The translations under genes were made by a program, and so were the position numbers. Below the pieces are notes generated by a model. It worked only from the letters and a program-made list of their open reading frames with translations, ran no database searches and was not told the DNA's origin. Positions 54,665 through 64,000 of a stretch of 64,000 bases of DNA are shown here, one piece after another (positions within the stretch are counted from its first letter, which is position 1; each line of letters opens with the position of its first letter). The stretch is from Mesostigma viride (lineage: Eukaryota > Streptophyta > Mesostigmatophyceae > Mesostigmatales > Mesostigmataceae), in NCBI GenBank assembly GCA_009746045.1, contig RPFO01000213.1, positions 2,846,837 to 2,910,836 of the forward strand, read 5' to 3'.

Positions 54665-57560
54665 TGACCCGAATTAGTAAGTGTAGACCGTGTCGGTTAG
54701 AATAGGTAGGATCAGACGGGTTGGACAGGAGCTGCATTTCCTGTTATAGGGCTTGTACGATATCCTACGCGTGCCTAGTTACCCCTGTTAGTTCTGGAGT
54801 TTCGTCCGAGGATATATAGCATCTTCTCTTGAGTTCCCAGGAATATTTCGGAAAGCCCCTTTTGAGAATAATTTTGAAAATGCCGCCACCGACAGCCTGC
54901 AATGCAAAGAGGGGTAAGTGATAAATTGCCCCTATCATAAAAAGAAAAATCACCTCCATCGAAAACACTAGCACAAAACATGCTATCCGGTAGTTAGAAA
55001 TACAATGGGAGTAATAACTCGGCGTAAACCAGCTCTAGTGCGCATTATGTTAGTTCCTGACTAACAGTTGAGGATCAATTATTACAACTCCGGCTCCGCG
55101 AGAAATTAATACTGCTAAGAGAGCTGCAGATTCGCAGGAAACAGCTTGAGAATGAAAAGCTCTGTATTAAGTCTTTTGGCTTTCCACACGGCTTCTACTA
55201 GGTTCATAAGACAAGGCCCAAGATGAGGCGAACAAATAAGCATCAATCGAAGAATATGTTGAACGAAGCGATATATAAGGAAAGACTTTCAGGATAGTAC
55301 CCGATTGTTATTATGTATTGATAATTCTTGCCGCGAGCCTTAGAATATAAAATTGGGATGAGTCATTTCACTCTTTTTGATTATGTACTCTAACAAGCAA
55401 CATATGAAAATATCGCAGAAAGGAGCAACAAAAGCTCGTTGATACTAGGAAGTAAGCAGGTAAAGATTGATGAGGATATGCAGAAAGAGGGGATAGTAAA
55501 GAATAGAGTAGTTATCTTGGTTAATGTCTTTCTTCGGAAAGACAAAATGAGCATAAAAGAGTTCCCACAACGAGAGTTAGACAGAGAATTAACCGCATAA
55601 AGGAAAATAAAGTATGAAAATCGTTTGATTGCGTATCCTTAAGAGAAGAGATAGACGAAGAAGCATCGAGGTTAGCTAATGTGCACAGAGGACAATGATA
55701 ATAGGAACGTGTAAGGAGCCATATGACAGAAGTAGTATAAAAGATATGATACGCAGTTACGAGAAATAGGCTAATATACCATGTAAGAAAATGAGGGATA
55801 GGCCCAGAGCTACAGGTTATCCAGAATTTTTCTCGCTTCAATGAAAGAAAATCGATGTATGAGATATAATATGGAAAAAAGCAAAAAAATCCACGTAAAA
55901 AAACCAGAGTAAAAAAGAGACAAGGGTGTAGAAATTTTCACTCAAAAGTTAAATGATTGATAAGTTTGCATAGATAATAGACAAATTGGTTTGCAGGCTA
56001 GGAGTGAGTATACACAATATCTTTTGGCAACTTGTTACGGTCGGCACTAAATCTCAGAAATTAATATGCTGGTCCTTTTAAGGATCGCTTAACAATATTT
56101 TGGTTAAGATAAAACACAAAACATCACAGCAGCCAATACGCGGGTAAAAGTTTAGACTAAGATTGATTCTTTTTATAGGACCAAAACAGTTCAGATTTAC
56201 GTATTGTTAAATGATACTGATTCTGACATTGCGACATTGCTTATAACAACCTATGACAAAAAAAAACTTAAAATATGGTTCTGAGTTTTAAGTTATTGAG
56301 TCGTAAGGACTGCGACAAGCACTTTAATGATCCTAAATAGTGATTTAAAAAAACCTTGGTAAAGCCGTTATCAAACGATAAAATTTATAGGGATTATAAT
56401 CAGCTTTAAATACCCGTCAAGCGCAAGATATACAGGTAAACATGGTTTTTTCTTTTTTGTAATGAGCACAGAATAAGAATAAAGTCAAAGAGAGAAAATA
56501 CTTAAATATTTAGATTATAGACCAAGGATGGGATAATCAAAATGAGGACTTAAATCTGGTTACAATTCTAACTTTCTAATTTAGGTTAGTATTAAATGCA
56601 GCACACATGCTTAATCAAACTTTTGTCAATAGTACCAGAGAAGATTCGTCTATGTTAAACTCTCCTGCGAATAATTGTTTTAAACTCGAGGAGAGCAAAG
56701 AATTGATATTGAAGTTAAATCATTATGGTGGACGTATGAACTATAATTGGAATGGAAAAGAAGAACCAAAAGACAGAGTATTGAATTAATAAGTGATTGA
56801 TAACAAGAAAGGGAGTTGCTAAGAAGGCTGTAAAGATTGTCCAGGATAGAACCAGGGATGCACGACTGCAGCCAATCTGGAGGTCGAGGGAGGAGCCACT
56901 GGTAGTAGGAGAAAAGATGAAGTGAATCAGCTATCTGCTACAATTTATTAATAGACAATAATAAAATCGTCTAAACTTTGCATGTACTAACACCATGGGG
57001 ATAAAAGATTCGCATGTTGCTGCTAGAGAGACCGTACGTATTTAAAGACAAGAAAGCGTTATGACGAAGTAAAGAGAAAGAAGGATAATAGACGGCTTCA
57101 GACACAGTAAACCCGTAAATAGATTGAACTAGATAAGACAATGAGTGATTTTTTTTGGCTGTTTCCAAAAACCAGAGTATCAAACAGTAAAAATAAGATA
57201 ATTTTGGACTGCACAAAAGAACGACAAAAGAAGCAAGAGAAAAAGCATATTATGATGATGACGTAGTGAAACAATGGTTTGAACGAAGGCAGAAGATATA
57301 AGGAAGTCCAAAGTTATCGGATAATGAAACGGAAGGAGTTACTAAAGATAGAGAATATGAGACTGAAGATGACGCCCACGCTAAAAAATAGTACAGCACG
57401 ATGAGAGAAATAAAATATGTAAAAGCGATCAGAGCATGTTTCTTTTAAAAAAAAGATACGATGTCCAACCTGTAGTAAGTATTCAAAGAGGAGGAGCTAA
57501 AACAATCAATTGAGTTCTCGAAGTAGTAGTCTATGCAATAAGTTTCCTTTGCAAAAGGGA
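54665..57560. other. AT-rich stretch without recognisable genes
   Basis: Nearly 3 kb with a plus-strand purine bias and only short frames (longest about 106 codons, minus, 55521-55841, hydrophobic). I see no conserved motif. Low local assembly quality could hide genes. Confidence 0.5.
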
Positions 57561-58795
57561 GATCCCACGCCCCCACCTACCCCCGCACCCGCCACTTATC
57601 GCCCATCCCCCGCCAGAGAGAGGAGTTGAACGAGAGGTGTCATAGTACCTCTGTACTCACCCGCCACATTAGACAATACTCAGATGGGTTGTAGGCGCCC
57701 GCCATCTGTAATTAGCATCAAGAAGAAGGCATCCACCTCCCACCCCACCGAGTCGAGAAAAAATAAGGAGTATTTATTACAACATGCAAGAGACTGAGGC
57801 GGTAAGAAAGGGTTCAATGATTGTAGGAGGAGTAGAGATGGGTACACGAGAATTCCAGAGGCTCGAACTGCGACGTTGGAGTGGCGAGAGAGAGGCGTAT
57901 TAAGCGCTAAAGTGACTTAAGATGACGAGTAGAAGATCGAAGTATAGAAAAGAGAAATCGATAAGAGAGAGAGAGGAGAGAAGGGAGAAGAGCAGCAGAG
58001 ACGACGCAGCAGAGGCAGACGAGAGAGCGAGTGATAGAGAGAATTGCGGTAAGAGAGAGTCACGAGAGAGAGAGGGGCAGTGACGGCGTCCGCTCGTGCG
58101 GAAGGGGGGGAGGGGAGGGCGAAGCTGGGCTATTGAGGCGAGGGAAGGGAGCAGGAGGTCATGGCGGAGAGGGAGGCAGTACGGCGTTCCGGAGGGAGGG
58201 AGGAGGGGAGGGGCAGGGGGAGGGAGCAGGGAGAGGGGAAAGCGCCCCGCCACACAGGGAGAGGGAGAGGGAGAGGGAGAGGGACCCCCCACCGAGCGCG
58301 CAGAGGCGCAAGAGGGAGAGGCCGGGTAAGAGTACCTCGCGCACCGAGCGCGCCCACCGAGGGAGAAGAGTACGGGAGAAGATTGTCCGCGCACTGTCAG
58401 GCGCTCCGCGTCAGGAGGTTACAGGGCGGGTATCATGGCTGGCGATGCCTCATCTGGGCTTGCACAAGCTGTTAGGAGATATAGTGTGGGACAGAGCGGG
58501 GGACAGGATGATGTGACACGATTGGGAAGGAGGCATGGGGACAGACGGGAGGGTAAGGGGATACATAGGAAACGCGGAGGCGCGCATCTGGGCTACGAAT
58601 TTTGGTGATGAGATGATTGATTATAGGGGAATGTAGTCGATAGTATGGGAGAGCAAGGATGTGGTGTATGCGGAGGAGAGGGGTGTTGCTGGGGGAAGGT
58701 AGAAGAGCAGAAGGAGATATGAGGCAAGAAGGGAGAGGAGTTATCACCATTTAGCGGGAAGAGATGCGATAGGTGAGGTTGGGCCAGTTAACGAA
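57561..58795. other. G/GA-rich low-complexity region
   Basis: Mixed GAGAGA, GGGAGG and GC-rich segments, e.g. an AGAGGG run near 58256-58285. Arg/Glu/Gly-rich frames such as 58031-58516 are compositional. Confidence 0.6.
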
Positions 58796-59250
58796 AAACC
58801 GGGGGGAGAGGGGAGGGAGGAGGGAGAGGGGGAAGAGGCGGGAGAGGGAGAGGAGGAAGGGAGAGGGAGAAGGGAGAGGTAGAGGGAGAGGGAGAGGGAG
58901 AGGAAAAGGGAGAGGCGAGGAGGAGAAGGAGAGGGAAGGGAAGGAGAGGGAGAGGGGAGGGGAGAGGGAGAGGGAGAAAGGCGGGAAAGAGAGGGGAGAG
59001 GGAAGAGGGAGAGGGCGAGGGACGAAGGGAGAGAGGGACGAGGGATGAGGGGGGAGAGGCGGGAAGGCGCCACGCACCGGGAGAGGGGAAGAGGGGAGAC
59101 GGGGAGGAAGGGGAAGGGAGAGGGAGGAGGAGGGCGAGGGGCAGAGGAAGAAGGGAGAAGGGGAGAGGAGAGGGGGGAGGGGAGAGGGGAGGGAGGAGAG
59201 GGAGAGAGGGACGAGAAAGGAAGGGGTGTTGAGAGGGAGAGGGAGGGAAG
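58796..59250. repeat. GGGAGA-type microsatellite
   Basis: Almost pure purine on the plus strand, mainly GGGAGA with indels; complementary in type to the CCCTCT arrays at 52198-54190. Confidence 0.9.
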
Positions 59251-59703
59251 AGTAAGGTAAGAGTAAGGATAAGAGTAAGAGTAAGAGTAAGAGTAAGAGT
59301 AAGACGTAGCAGTAAGAGTCAAGGTAAGAGTAGAGAAGAGCAGGCAGTAGAGTAAGTAAGAGTAAGAGTAAGAGTAAGTAAGCAGTAAGAGTAAGCAGTA
59401 AGGTAAAGGTAAGAGTACAGAGTAAAAGTAAGAGTAAGGTAGAGTTTAAGAGTAAGAGTAAGAGTAAGCGTAAGCAGTAAGAACGTAAGATAAGAGTAGA
59501 GTAGATTAATGAGTAAGCCGTATGAGTAAGAGTTAGAGATAGAGTAAGCAGTAAGAGTAAGAGTAAGTAAGAGTAAGATAAGCAGTAAGATAAGAGTAGA
59601 GTGAGTAAGAGTAAGGTTAAGAGTAAGGAAGAGTAAGCATAAGAGTAAGAGTCACCTCAACGCACGTAAGAGTAAGAATAAGCGTAATGAAATAAGACGT
59701 AAG
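59251..59703. repeat. Degenerate (AGTAAG)n hexamer array
   Basis: AGTAAG units with many single-base indels (AGCAGTAAG, AGTAAGTAAG), far noisier than the CTTACG array, up to the N gap. Confidence 0.9.
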
Positions 59704-59728
59704 NNNNNNNNNNNNNNNNNNNNNNNNN
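59704..59728. other. Assembly gap (25 N)
   Basis: Run of 25 N; true length unknown. Confidence 1.
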
Positions 59729-60560
59729 GAGGAGAGCAGAGAGACCGGGAGAGAGAGAGGGCGGGACGGAGACGGAGAGATGAGGAGAGGCGAGAGAGAT
59801 GAGAGAGAGAGAGGGAAGACGGGAAGAGAGAGAGGACGGAGAGAGGAAGGAGGGGAGGAGGAGAGGAGAGGGGAGAGAGGAGAATGGCGGGGAGAGGAGA
59901 GAGAGAGAGGAGAAGGGGGACAGAGGTGAGACGGGGAGAGAGTCGGAAGAAGAGAGGGAGGGAGAGAGAGGAGAGGAGAGAGAGGAGAGAGAGAGAGGCT
60001 AAGAGGGAGAGAGAGAGAAGAGAAGAGAGAAAAGAGAAGAGGAGAGAGAGAGAGAAGAGATGAGAGAGAGCGAAGAATCGAAGATGAGACGAGAGAGAGA
60101 GAGAGAGAGGAGAGAAGAAGAGAAGAGAGGAAGCGGGAGGGGAGAGGGAGGCGGCGAGTGAGGAGAGAGAGGCGAGGAAGGAGAGGAAGAGAGGAAGATG
60201 AGAGGGGAGAGAAGGTGAACTGAGGGAGAGAGGAGAGGAGAGAGAGAGAGAGAGAGGTAGAGGAGAGGGAGAGAAGAGAGAGAGAAGAGAGAGGAGAGAA
60301 GAGAGAGGAGAGAGAGAGAGAGGTGAGAGAAAGGAAGAGAGAGAGAGAAGGAGAGAGAAGGAGGAGAGGAGAGAGAGAGAGATGAGAATGGAGAGAGAGA
60401 GAGAGAAGACGAGAGGAAGGAGAAGAAAGAGGAGAGGAGAGAGGAAAGAAGAGAAGAGAGGAGAGAGAGAAGAGAGAGAGAAGAGAGGGAGAGAGAGAGA
60501 GAGATACGAGGAGAAGACGGAAGAGAGAGGAGAGGAGAGAGAGAGAGAGAAGTGAAGAGG
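59729..60560. repeat. GA-rich microsatellite
   Basis: GAGAGA/GGAGAG with scattered C and T; no gene. Confidence 0.9.
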
Positions 60561-60570
60561 GAGAGGGTAC

Positions 60571-60930
60571 GGGCCCGCCGTCGTTTCTTTTGCCTTTTCG
60601 ATGTCGAAATATATCTCGTGAAAGATGCACCCCGTCAGTTAACTTGTCATCTTGTAAGCTCAATCTTTCCATGATAGTTACGCCCGCCGTCGTTTCTTTT
60701 GCATCTTCGATGTCGAAGTGTTTGTCGTGAAAGTTGCATCCCCGTCAGCTTCTTGTCTTCTTGTAAGATCAATGTTTCATGATAGTTACGCCCGCCGTCG
60801 TTTCTTTTTTATTTTCGATGTCGAAGAATATGTCGTGAAAGTTGCAGCGCGTTCTAGTCCATTGTGATCTTGTGATATCAATGTTTCCCATGATAGTTAC
60901 GCCCGCCGTCGTTTCTGTTGCTTCTCGTTC
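60571..60930 (+). repeat. ~110-bp tandem repeat, 4 copies, each with a CCCGCCGTCGTTTCT motif and a TTCGATGTCGAA hairpin
   Basis: The CCCGCCGTCGTTTCT core occurs at 60574, 60683, 60791 and 60902. The first three copies are followed by TTCGATGTCGAA-type inverted repeats, then CGTGAAAG.TGCA, and copies 2-4 are preceded by ATGATAGTTACG. The last copy is partial and leads to the first gene of the cluster. The core resembles the motif after the genes at 62189 and 62554, so these may be regulatory sequences or 3' ends of lost genes. Confidence 0.8.
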
Positions 60931-61027
60931 GTTTTAAAATATCTAATGAAGTTTTTACCATCGTTCACCTAAAACAAATTACTTTAAATCTGCACCCGTT
61001 AAACCACACCCCCCTCGAAATGACTCC

Positions 61028-61267
61028 ATGGTTGCAGAACAAATGTCAGAAGAAGAACCAAAAAAATGCTTCGGAAACCACAAGCGCAAAAGGAAAGCCG
61101 ATGACAACTTAGAGACCCTCTCGGAGGATGTGCCGGAGTTGGTTTTTACGGATGACGAGTTTGAATACTCAAAAACATCAGGGGGACAAGTTCTTGAGAA
61201 AGCCTGGAAGGTCTTTATGACGCATGTGTTTGTGGGATGGCTAAAAAAAAACTATTCCGAGGAATAG
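61028..61267 (+). CDS. Small basic/acidic protein of unknown function (gene a)
   Basis: I do not recognise it. 79 codons from ATG 61028; a start at 61043 (MSEEEPKK) is equally plausible because the bases before it (GGTTGCAG) look like a 3' splice acceptor. The protein begins acidic, has a basic HKRKRKADD stretch that could be a nuclear signal, an acidic middle, and an aromatic C-terminus. It is followed by TAACTTGTTTATAT and AATAAATTAATGTTTAT, signals repeated after gene b. Confidence 0.6.
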   Translation: MVAEQMSEEEPKKCFGNHKRKRKADDNLETLSEDVPELVFTDDEFEYSKTSGGQVLEKAWKVFMTHVFVGWLKKNYSEE

Positions 61268-61334
61268 TAACTTGTTTATATAAAATAATAAATTAATGTT
61301 TATGAATTTTTTGTTCGTTTTTTCCCTGAAAAAG
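61268..61334 (+). promoter_or_regulatory. Compact intergenic signal between genes a and b
   Basis: 67 bp holding TAACTTGTTTATAT and AATAAATTAATGTTTAT. Both recur between genes b and c, so they probably act as the 3' end signal of one gene and/or the start signal of the next. Confidence 0.55.
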
Positions 61335-62089
61335 ATGGAGTCCGAGATCGTGAATGAAGTCTACGGAAGCGTCCTTCACAACGTTTTCAAACAAGTTCGC
61401 TTTCTGTCGCGTGTCATATTCGAGGAAGTTCGAGTCGCGCAGGAGAGGACAGGCCGCCACTTGGCCGTTTTATTGGCGTTTGATTCGTTCAGCCAAATGG
61501 AGAGAATTATGTACGCCCAGCTAGCTGATATGAACTTCTGTATTCAAGAGGGTTTTTTCAGACCACAGATGGATCTAAGAGTGCCAATAGACCCAAGGAC
61601 GGAGTTCCGCCTTTTGGTGTCGTTCATTACAAAGGGCCAAAGATAGAGTTGGGGGAAGAGGAAGGGGCTCAGCTTGGGTGCACCTACGGGCGCGCATTTT
61701 ACCCGAATGTTACGCATTCTCTGCGCGTGAGGGCTGATGCATGTGTAGGGGCAGTACCCCTCAACATGAACTTTTTCTTGCTCTCTGACCCGATCGTGAG
61801 GGATGGGGATCGCATGCGTGGTATGCGAAAGTGCTCCAAGGAGGGGTGTGGGTGCGAAACAGGACCTCATCTCAAGTGGTGTAGAGGATGTAGGGATGCC
61901 AGATATTGCAGTGAGGAGTGCCAGCGTGCGGACTGGAGTAGGCATAAGGATAGATGCGAACGTCTGAGGCAAGCGAGGGAGGTGCTGGCAGGGGTGAAGT
62001 GGGGGGTTAACATGACGACGATACTGGATAAAACTATGGGGTCTGATGTCGACTTCTCCTTCAACTTCTACGACGGCTCTGCCTCTTAG
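61335..62089 (+). CDS. MYND zinc-finger protein (gene b), one apparent frameshift
   Basis: ATG 61335 begins MESEIVNEVYGS. This frame stops at 61646, but from about 61592 frame 2 continues as a sensible protein (DGVPPFGVVHYKGPKIELG) to 62089. One base lost in CCCAAGG (61592-61598) would explain the break. The C-terminal half has a MYND finger: C-x4-C-x10-C-x2-C then YCSEEC, with H and C closing (KC at about 61829 to C at about 61955). MYND domains usually bind proline-rich peptides of partner proteins. The N-terminal half is not recognised. Two separate genes remain possible. Confidence 0.65.
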
Positions 62090-62188
62090 AAAAACTTGAA
62101 ATGTAGAGTAATAACTTGTTTATATGATGTTATTTTTAATAAATTAATGTTTATTTATAACGTATCATTTTCCTCCTACGCGCAGGAA
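62090..62188 (+). promoter_or_regulatory. Intergenic signal between genes b and c
   Basis: Repeats TAACTTGTTTATAT and AATAAATTAATGTTTAT of the previous gap, then a pyrimidine-rich TTTTCCTCCTACGCGCAG just before ATG: a 3' splice-site-like end. Confidence 0.55.
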
Positions 62189-62389
62189 ATGGTGGAGGTT
62201 AAGGAGAGTTTGGCCAAAAGGCAAAGGACCGACACACTTCGACAAAATGGAAGGAGTCTTCCATTGTACATCAAAAAAATAGTTGAGGATTACTGGCTCG
62301 CTTCCGATTCGACTCCTCGTCCGAGTCCGGTGATACCGGACAGTGTCAAAGTCTGGAAGGTTTCAGCACATCAATCGCACATTGAATAG
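62189..62389 (+). CDS. Small basic protein of unknown function (gene c)
   Basis: 66 codons from the ATG right after CGCAGGAA. The N-terminal half is Lys/Arg/Glu-rich (SLAKRQRTDTLRQ). YIKKIVEDYWLAS could be a short amphipathic helix. No family recognised. It is kept as a gene because of the shared start and end signals of the cluster; on its own it would be weak. Confidence 0.45.
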   Translation: MVEVKESLAKRQRTDTLRQNGRSLPLYIKKIVEDYWLASDSTPRPSPVIPDSVKVWKVSAHQSHIE

Positions 62390-62420
62390 ATAATGTTTTA
62401 TCGCCATATTGCTGTTCGAC

Positions 62421-62446
62421 AAGTTGCGCCTTGGGCCGTTTCTTTG
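62421..62446 (+). promoter_or_regulatory. AAGTTGCGCC-TTG-GGCC-GTTTCTTTG element after gene c
   Basis: Small stem (GCC/GGC) followed by a T-rich run, then AATAAA ~28 bp on. Near-identical to 63561-63586 after gene d. Confidence 0.6.
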
Positions 62447-62521
62447 TGCCAAATTTAAACCTTCGTATTAATAAACAAGTACAATAAAAAAATTTCAAAA
62501 CGTTTTTTGCATTTTATTTTC

Positions 62522-62556
62522 CGGGGCCGGTATGTTATCGTAACTTGTCGCAGATG
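62522..62556 (+). promoter_or_regulatory. Start-proximal element of gene d (GGCCGGTATGTT...CGCAG|ATG)
   Basis: Matches the element before gene e (63673-63699), with CGCAG directly before ATG in both. It resembles a 3' splice acceptor (trans-splicing or a 5' UTR intron) or a conserved promoter-start unit. Confidence 0.55.
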
Positions 62557-63419
62557 TCCGGTTCGACGGAAGATTCGTCCGATTCGTCTAGTCACCTCCT
62601 GATGGAGGATTGGCAACGACTTCAACAACACCAAGCGGTTGCCACTGTCATTCAGAGTGTTGCTCGCTCAATAGGGGCGCCGCGCAAGTGTGATGTGTCC
62701 ACTTGCAAGAAAACCGCTCTCGGATTTGACTTGTATTGCCGAAAGCACGAAGAACATTCTCGTCACATCGAAAATGCCCTCAGTCGCGGACTTGGAATGG
62801 CGGGCGCCCTCGGACCTGGATTGGCGGGGGGGCCCTGCGACTTCGCCTGGACATGACTGTCGGAGAGGTCGTGGGTGTAAATTTTGATTTCACCAGGGGA
62901 GACGAGTACTTCCTTGAAGATTGGATAGTCAAAGACTCCGCGACAGGTGCGGACTTGGCAAAGGGAGGCTACGTTGCCGGCGCCCAAGAAAATGGTTGGA
63001 GTAGCTTGAGATGCTTTTTGATGACGACACCTTTTGCCGACTCGCGTGACACGGATGTAAGCGAACTTTATCGGCGTATGTGTTTTGCACTCGCCGACAT
63101 TCCGCTGATAACTCAACGAGAGTTCGATTTTCGCGTGGAAACAAAAACCAAAGCGATTGTATCGGGCGTGAAGGCGATTGTGGAGGAGGAGCAGGATTCT
63201 CTGTGTGCAGAGTATTTGGAGAGAGTGGCCCCGATGAAGACGAGGAGGTCCGAAATCTATCCTGACACCGGCAACAAGGAGGCAAAGTTGGTGGCCGCCA
63301 AAGAAGAGATGTTCGCTCGTGTCGATGAAATGGCGGCGAAAGAGGTTCCGAGAGTTCGCTCGATCGGTTGTTGCAAAACCTGCAGAGAGTGGAACGAGTC
63401 GCGGGACAGTCTATATTGA
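62554..63419 (+). CDS. Zinc-finger protein (gene d), one apparent frameshift
   Basis: ATG 62554 gives MSGSTEDSSDSSS. A finger follows, KCDVSTCKKTALGFDLYCRKH (C-x4-C-x10-C-x2-H), like the short CCCH units repeated in WRKY19-like and some oomycete proteins. The frame stops at 62856, but a G7 run (62826-62832) short by one base would join it to frame 0, which runs to 63419 through FDFTRGDEYFLEDW, ELYRRMCFALADIP and a Cys-rich end, CCKTCREWN. The joined protein would be about 288 residues. The function of the C-terminal domain is unknown. Confidence 0.65.
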
Positions 63420-63560
63420 TATGAGTTGCGCCGCCGGCGTTTCTCTGGTGTTGAATGCCCCCCTCTACATACACATTATATTGTCTGGACATTCGTATGT
63501 AGTGACAATCGTAGTCAACGTGATTGCCATTCGTTTGTACGTAAAAAGTGGTTATTGAGG
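63420..63560 (+). other. Spacer after gene d
   Basis: Short 3' flank; a frame continues here but has no coding features. Confidence 0.4.
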
Positions 63561-63586
63561 AAGTTGCGCCCCAGGGCGTTTCTTTG
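63561..63586 (+). promoter_or_regulatory. AAGTTGCGCC-CCAG-GGCG-TTTCTTTG element after gene d
   Basis: CGCC/GGCG stem with a 4-nt loop then a T-rich run; AATAAA about 45 bp on. Counterpart of 62421-62446. Confidence 0.6.
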
Positions 63587-63672
63587 TTGAATTTTCTTCA
63601 AACTTAGCTCGCATAAATAGATGAAGATGACTTAATAAATGCCAATTTTTTTGAATAATATAAACTACTCGC

Positions 63673-63699
63673 GGCCCGTATGTTCTGGTTTCGCAGATG
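63673..63699 (+). promoter_or_regulatory. Start-proximal element of gene e
   Basis: GGCCCGTATGTTCTGGTTTCGCAG directly precedes ATG, aligned with the element of gene d. Confidence 0.55.
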
Positions 63700-63996
63700 T
63701 CCAGTCTGACGGTCGACATAAGGGGACGTCCATATCAGGACGCTGTTTTCCGGATTTTTGAGAAGGATCCCGATAAGAAGTGCCGGGATAAGAAATGTAA
63801 AAAGATGTCAATTACCAACCTCGGTCTGTGTGGGGAACACATCGTAGCTTTCGGAAAGGACATGATTTCCCGTCATTTGCAACAATACGTTGACAACAAT
63901 TGTGTGGGAGGGGCGCAGATGGACGTCCTTCTTGAGGATGGAGTGGACGGAGCCAAAAGGGCTGTAATTCGGCTGTCGGAAATGGATGATGACTAA
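63697..63996 (+). CDS. Zinc-finger protein related to gene d (gene e)
   Basis: 99 codons, ATG directly after CGCAG. It has the same finger as gene d: KCRDKKCKKMSITNLGLCGEH (C-x4-C-x10-C-x2-H), followed by a similar amphipathic stretch. The paralogy with gene d extends into the upstream sequence. It is shorter than gene d and ends only four bases before the window edge; a frameshift hiding a longer C-terminus cannot be excluded. Confidence 0.65.
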   Translation: MSSLTVDIRGRPYQDAVFRIFEKDPDKKCRDKKCKKMSITNLGLCGEHIVAFGKDMISRHLQQYVDNNCVGGAQMDVLLEDGVDGAKRAVIRLSEMDDD

Positions 63997-64000
63997 GAGG

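Noticed and set aside
55521..55841. Hydrophobic 106-codon minus frame
   Set aside because: AT-rich DNA gives hydrophobic frames by chance; no conserved feature.

Overview
This is nuclear-type DNA from a eukaryote, almost entirely made of repeats. It holds a non-LTR retrotransposon, four LTR-type elements, a large ~70-bp satellite, nested insertions, several kilobases of simple repeats and, only in the last 3 kb, what look like single-copy genes. The element types (GC-rich LINE with a restriction-like endonuclease, unusual copia-like elements) fit a unicellular alga or other protist. I cannot name the species from sequence alone, and I see no bacterial operons, rRNA or convincing tRNA.

Layout. 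1-3563: the 3' part of a LINE with RT and endonuclease, followed by a 5'-truncated relative. 3564-10771: copia-like element 'E1'. 10989-47752: a ~70/71-bp satellite in five blocks (about 200 monomers, with higher-order periods of 2692 and 3256 bp), split by insertions: a ~0.5-kb dispersed element (18027-18575; tandem at 19555-21860 with a nested hairpin-rich piece), a 2.7-kb non-autonomous LTR element (22478-25151, TSD CAGGC), a 7.4-kb decayed copia-like element 'E4' (25165-32535, TSD CATGG) and a 9.5-kb TTAA-flanked insertion (35771-45273). The last carries a young 6.8-kb copia-like element 'E2' (36525-43323, TSD AGAAC) and two ~206-bp palindromes. 47753-52197: a 30-bp minisatellite, a relative of the TTAA element, a ~750-bp inverted repeat and a ~370-bp tandem repeat. 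52198-60560: CT-rich, (CTTACG)n, GA-rich and (AGTAAG)n arrays around an AT-rich stretch, with a 25-N gap. 60571-63996: a ~110-bp repeat (4 copies), then five compact same-strand genes including a MYND finger protein and two related zinc-finger proteins.

How it works together. E1, E2 and E4 appear to be related copia-like elements. In E1 and E2 the order is Gag-integrase-protease-RT-RNase H, with the protease-like domain after integrase. In E2, Gag and Pol are in one frame, separated by a single TGA followed by CTA, which suggests stop-codon readthrough. Nine apparent frameshifts in E1, E2 and the terminal genes each equal one missing base, mostly at homopolymer runs, so some 'broken' genes may be assembly errors. 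The 61-64 kb genes share repeated intergenic signals (a GCGCC...GGCG TTTCTTT element downstream, a ...CGCAG|ATG element at the start), suggesting a common expression mechanism. This is the most interesting candidate for an undescribed system.
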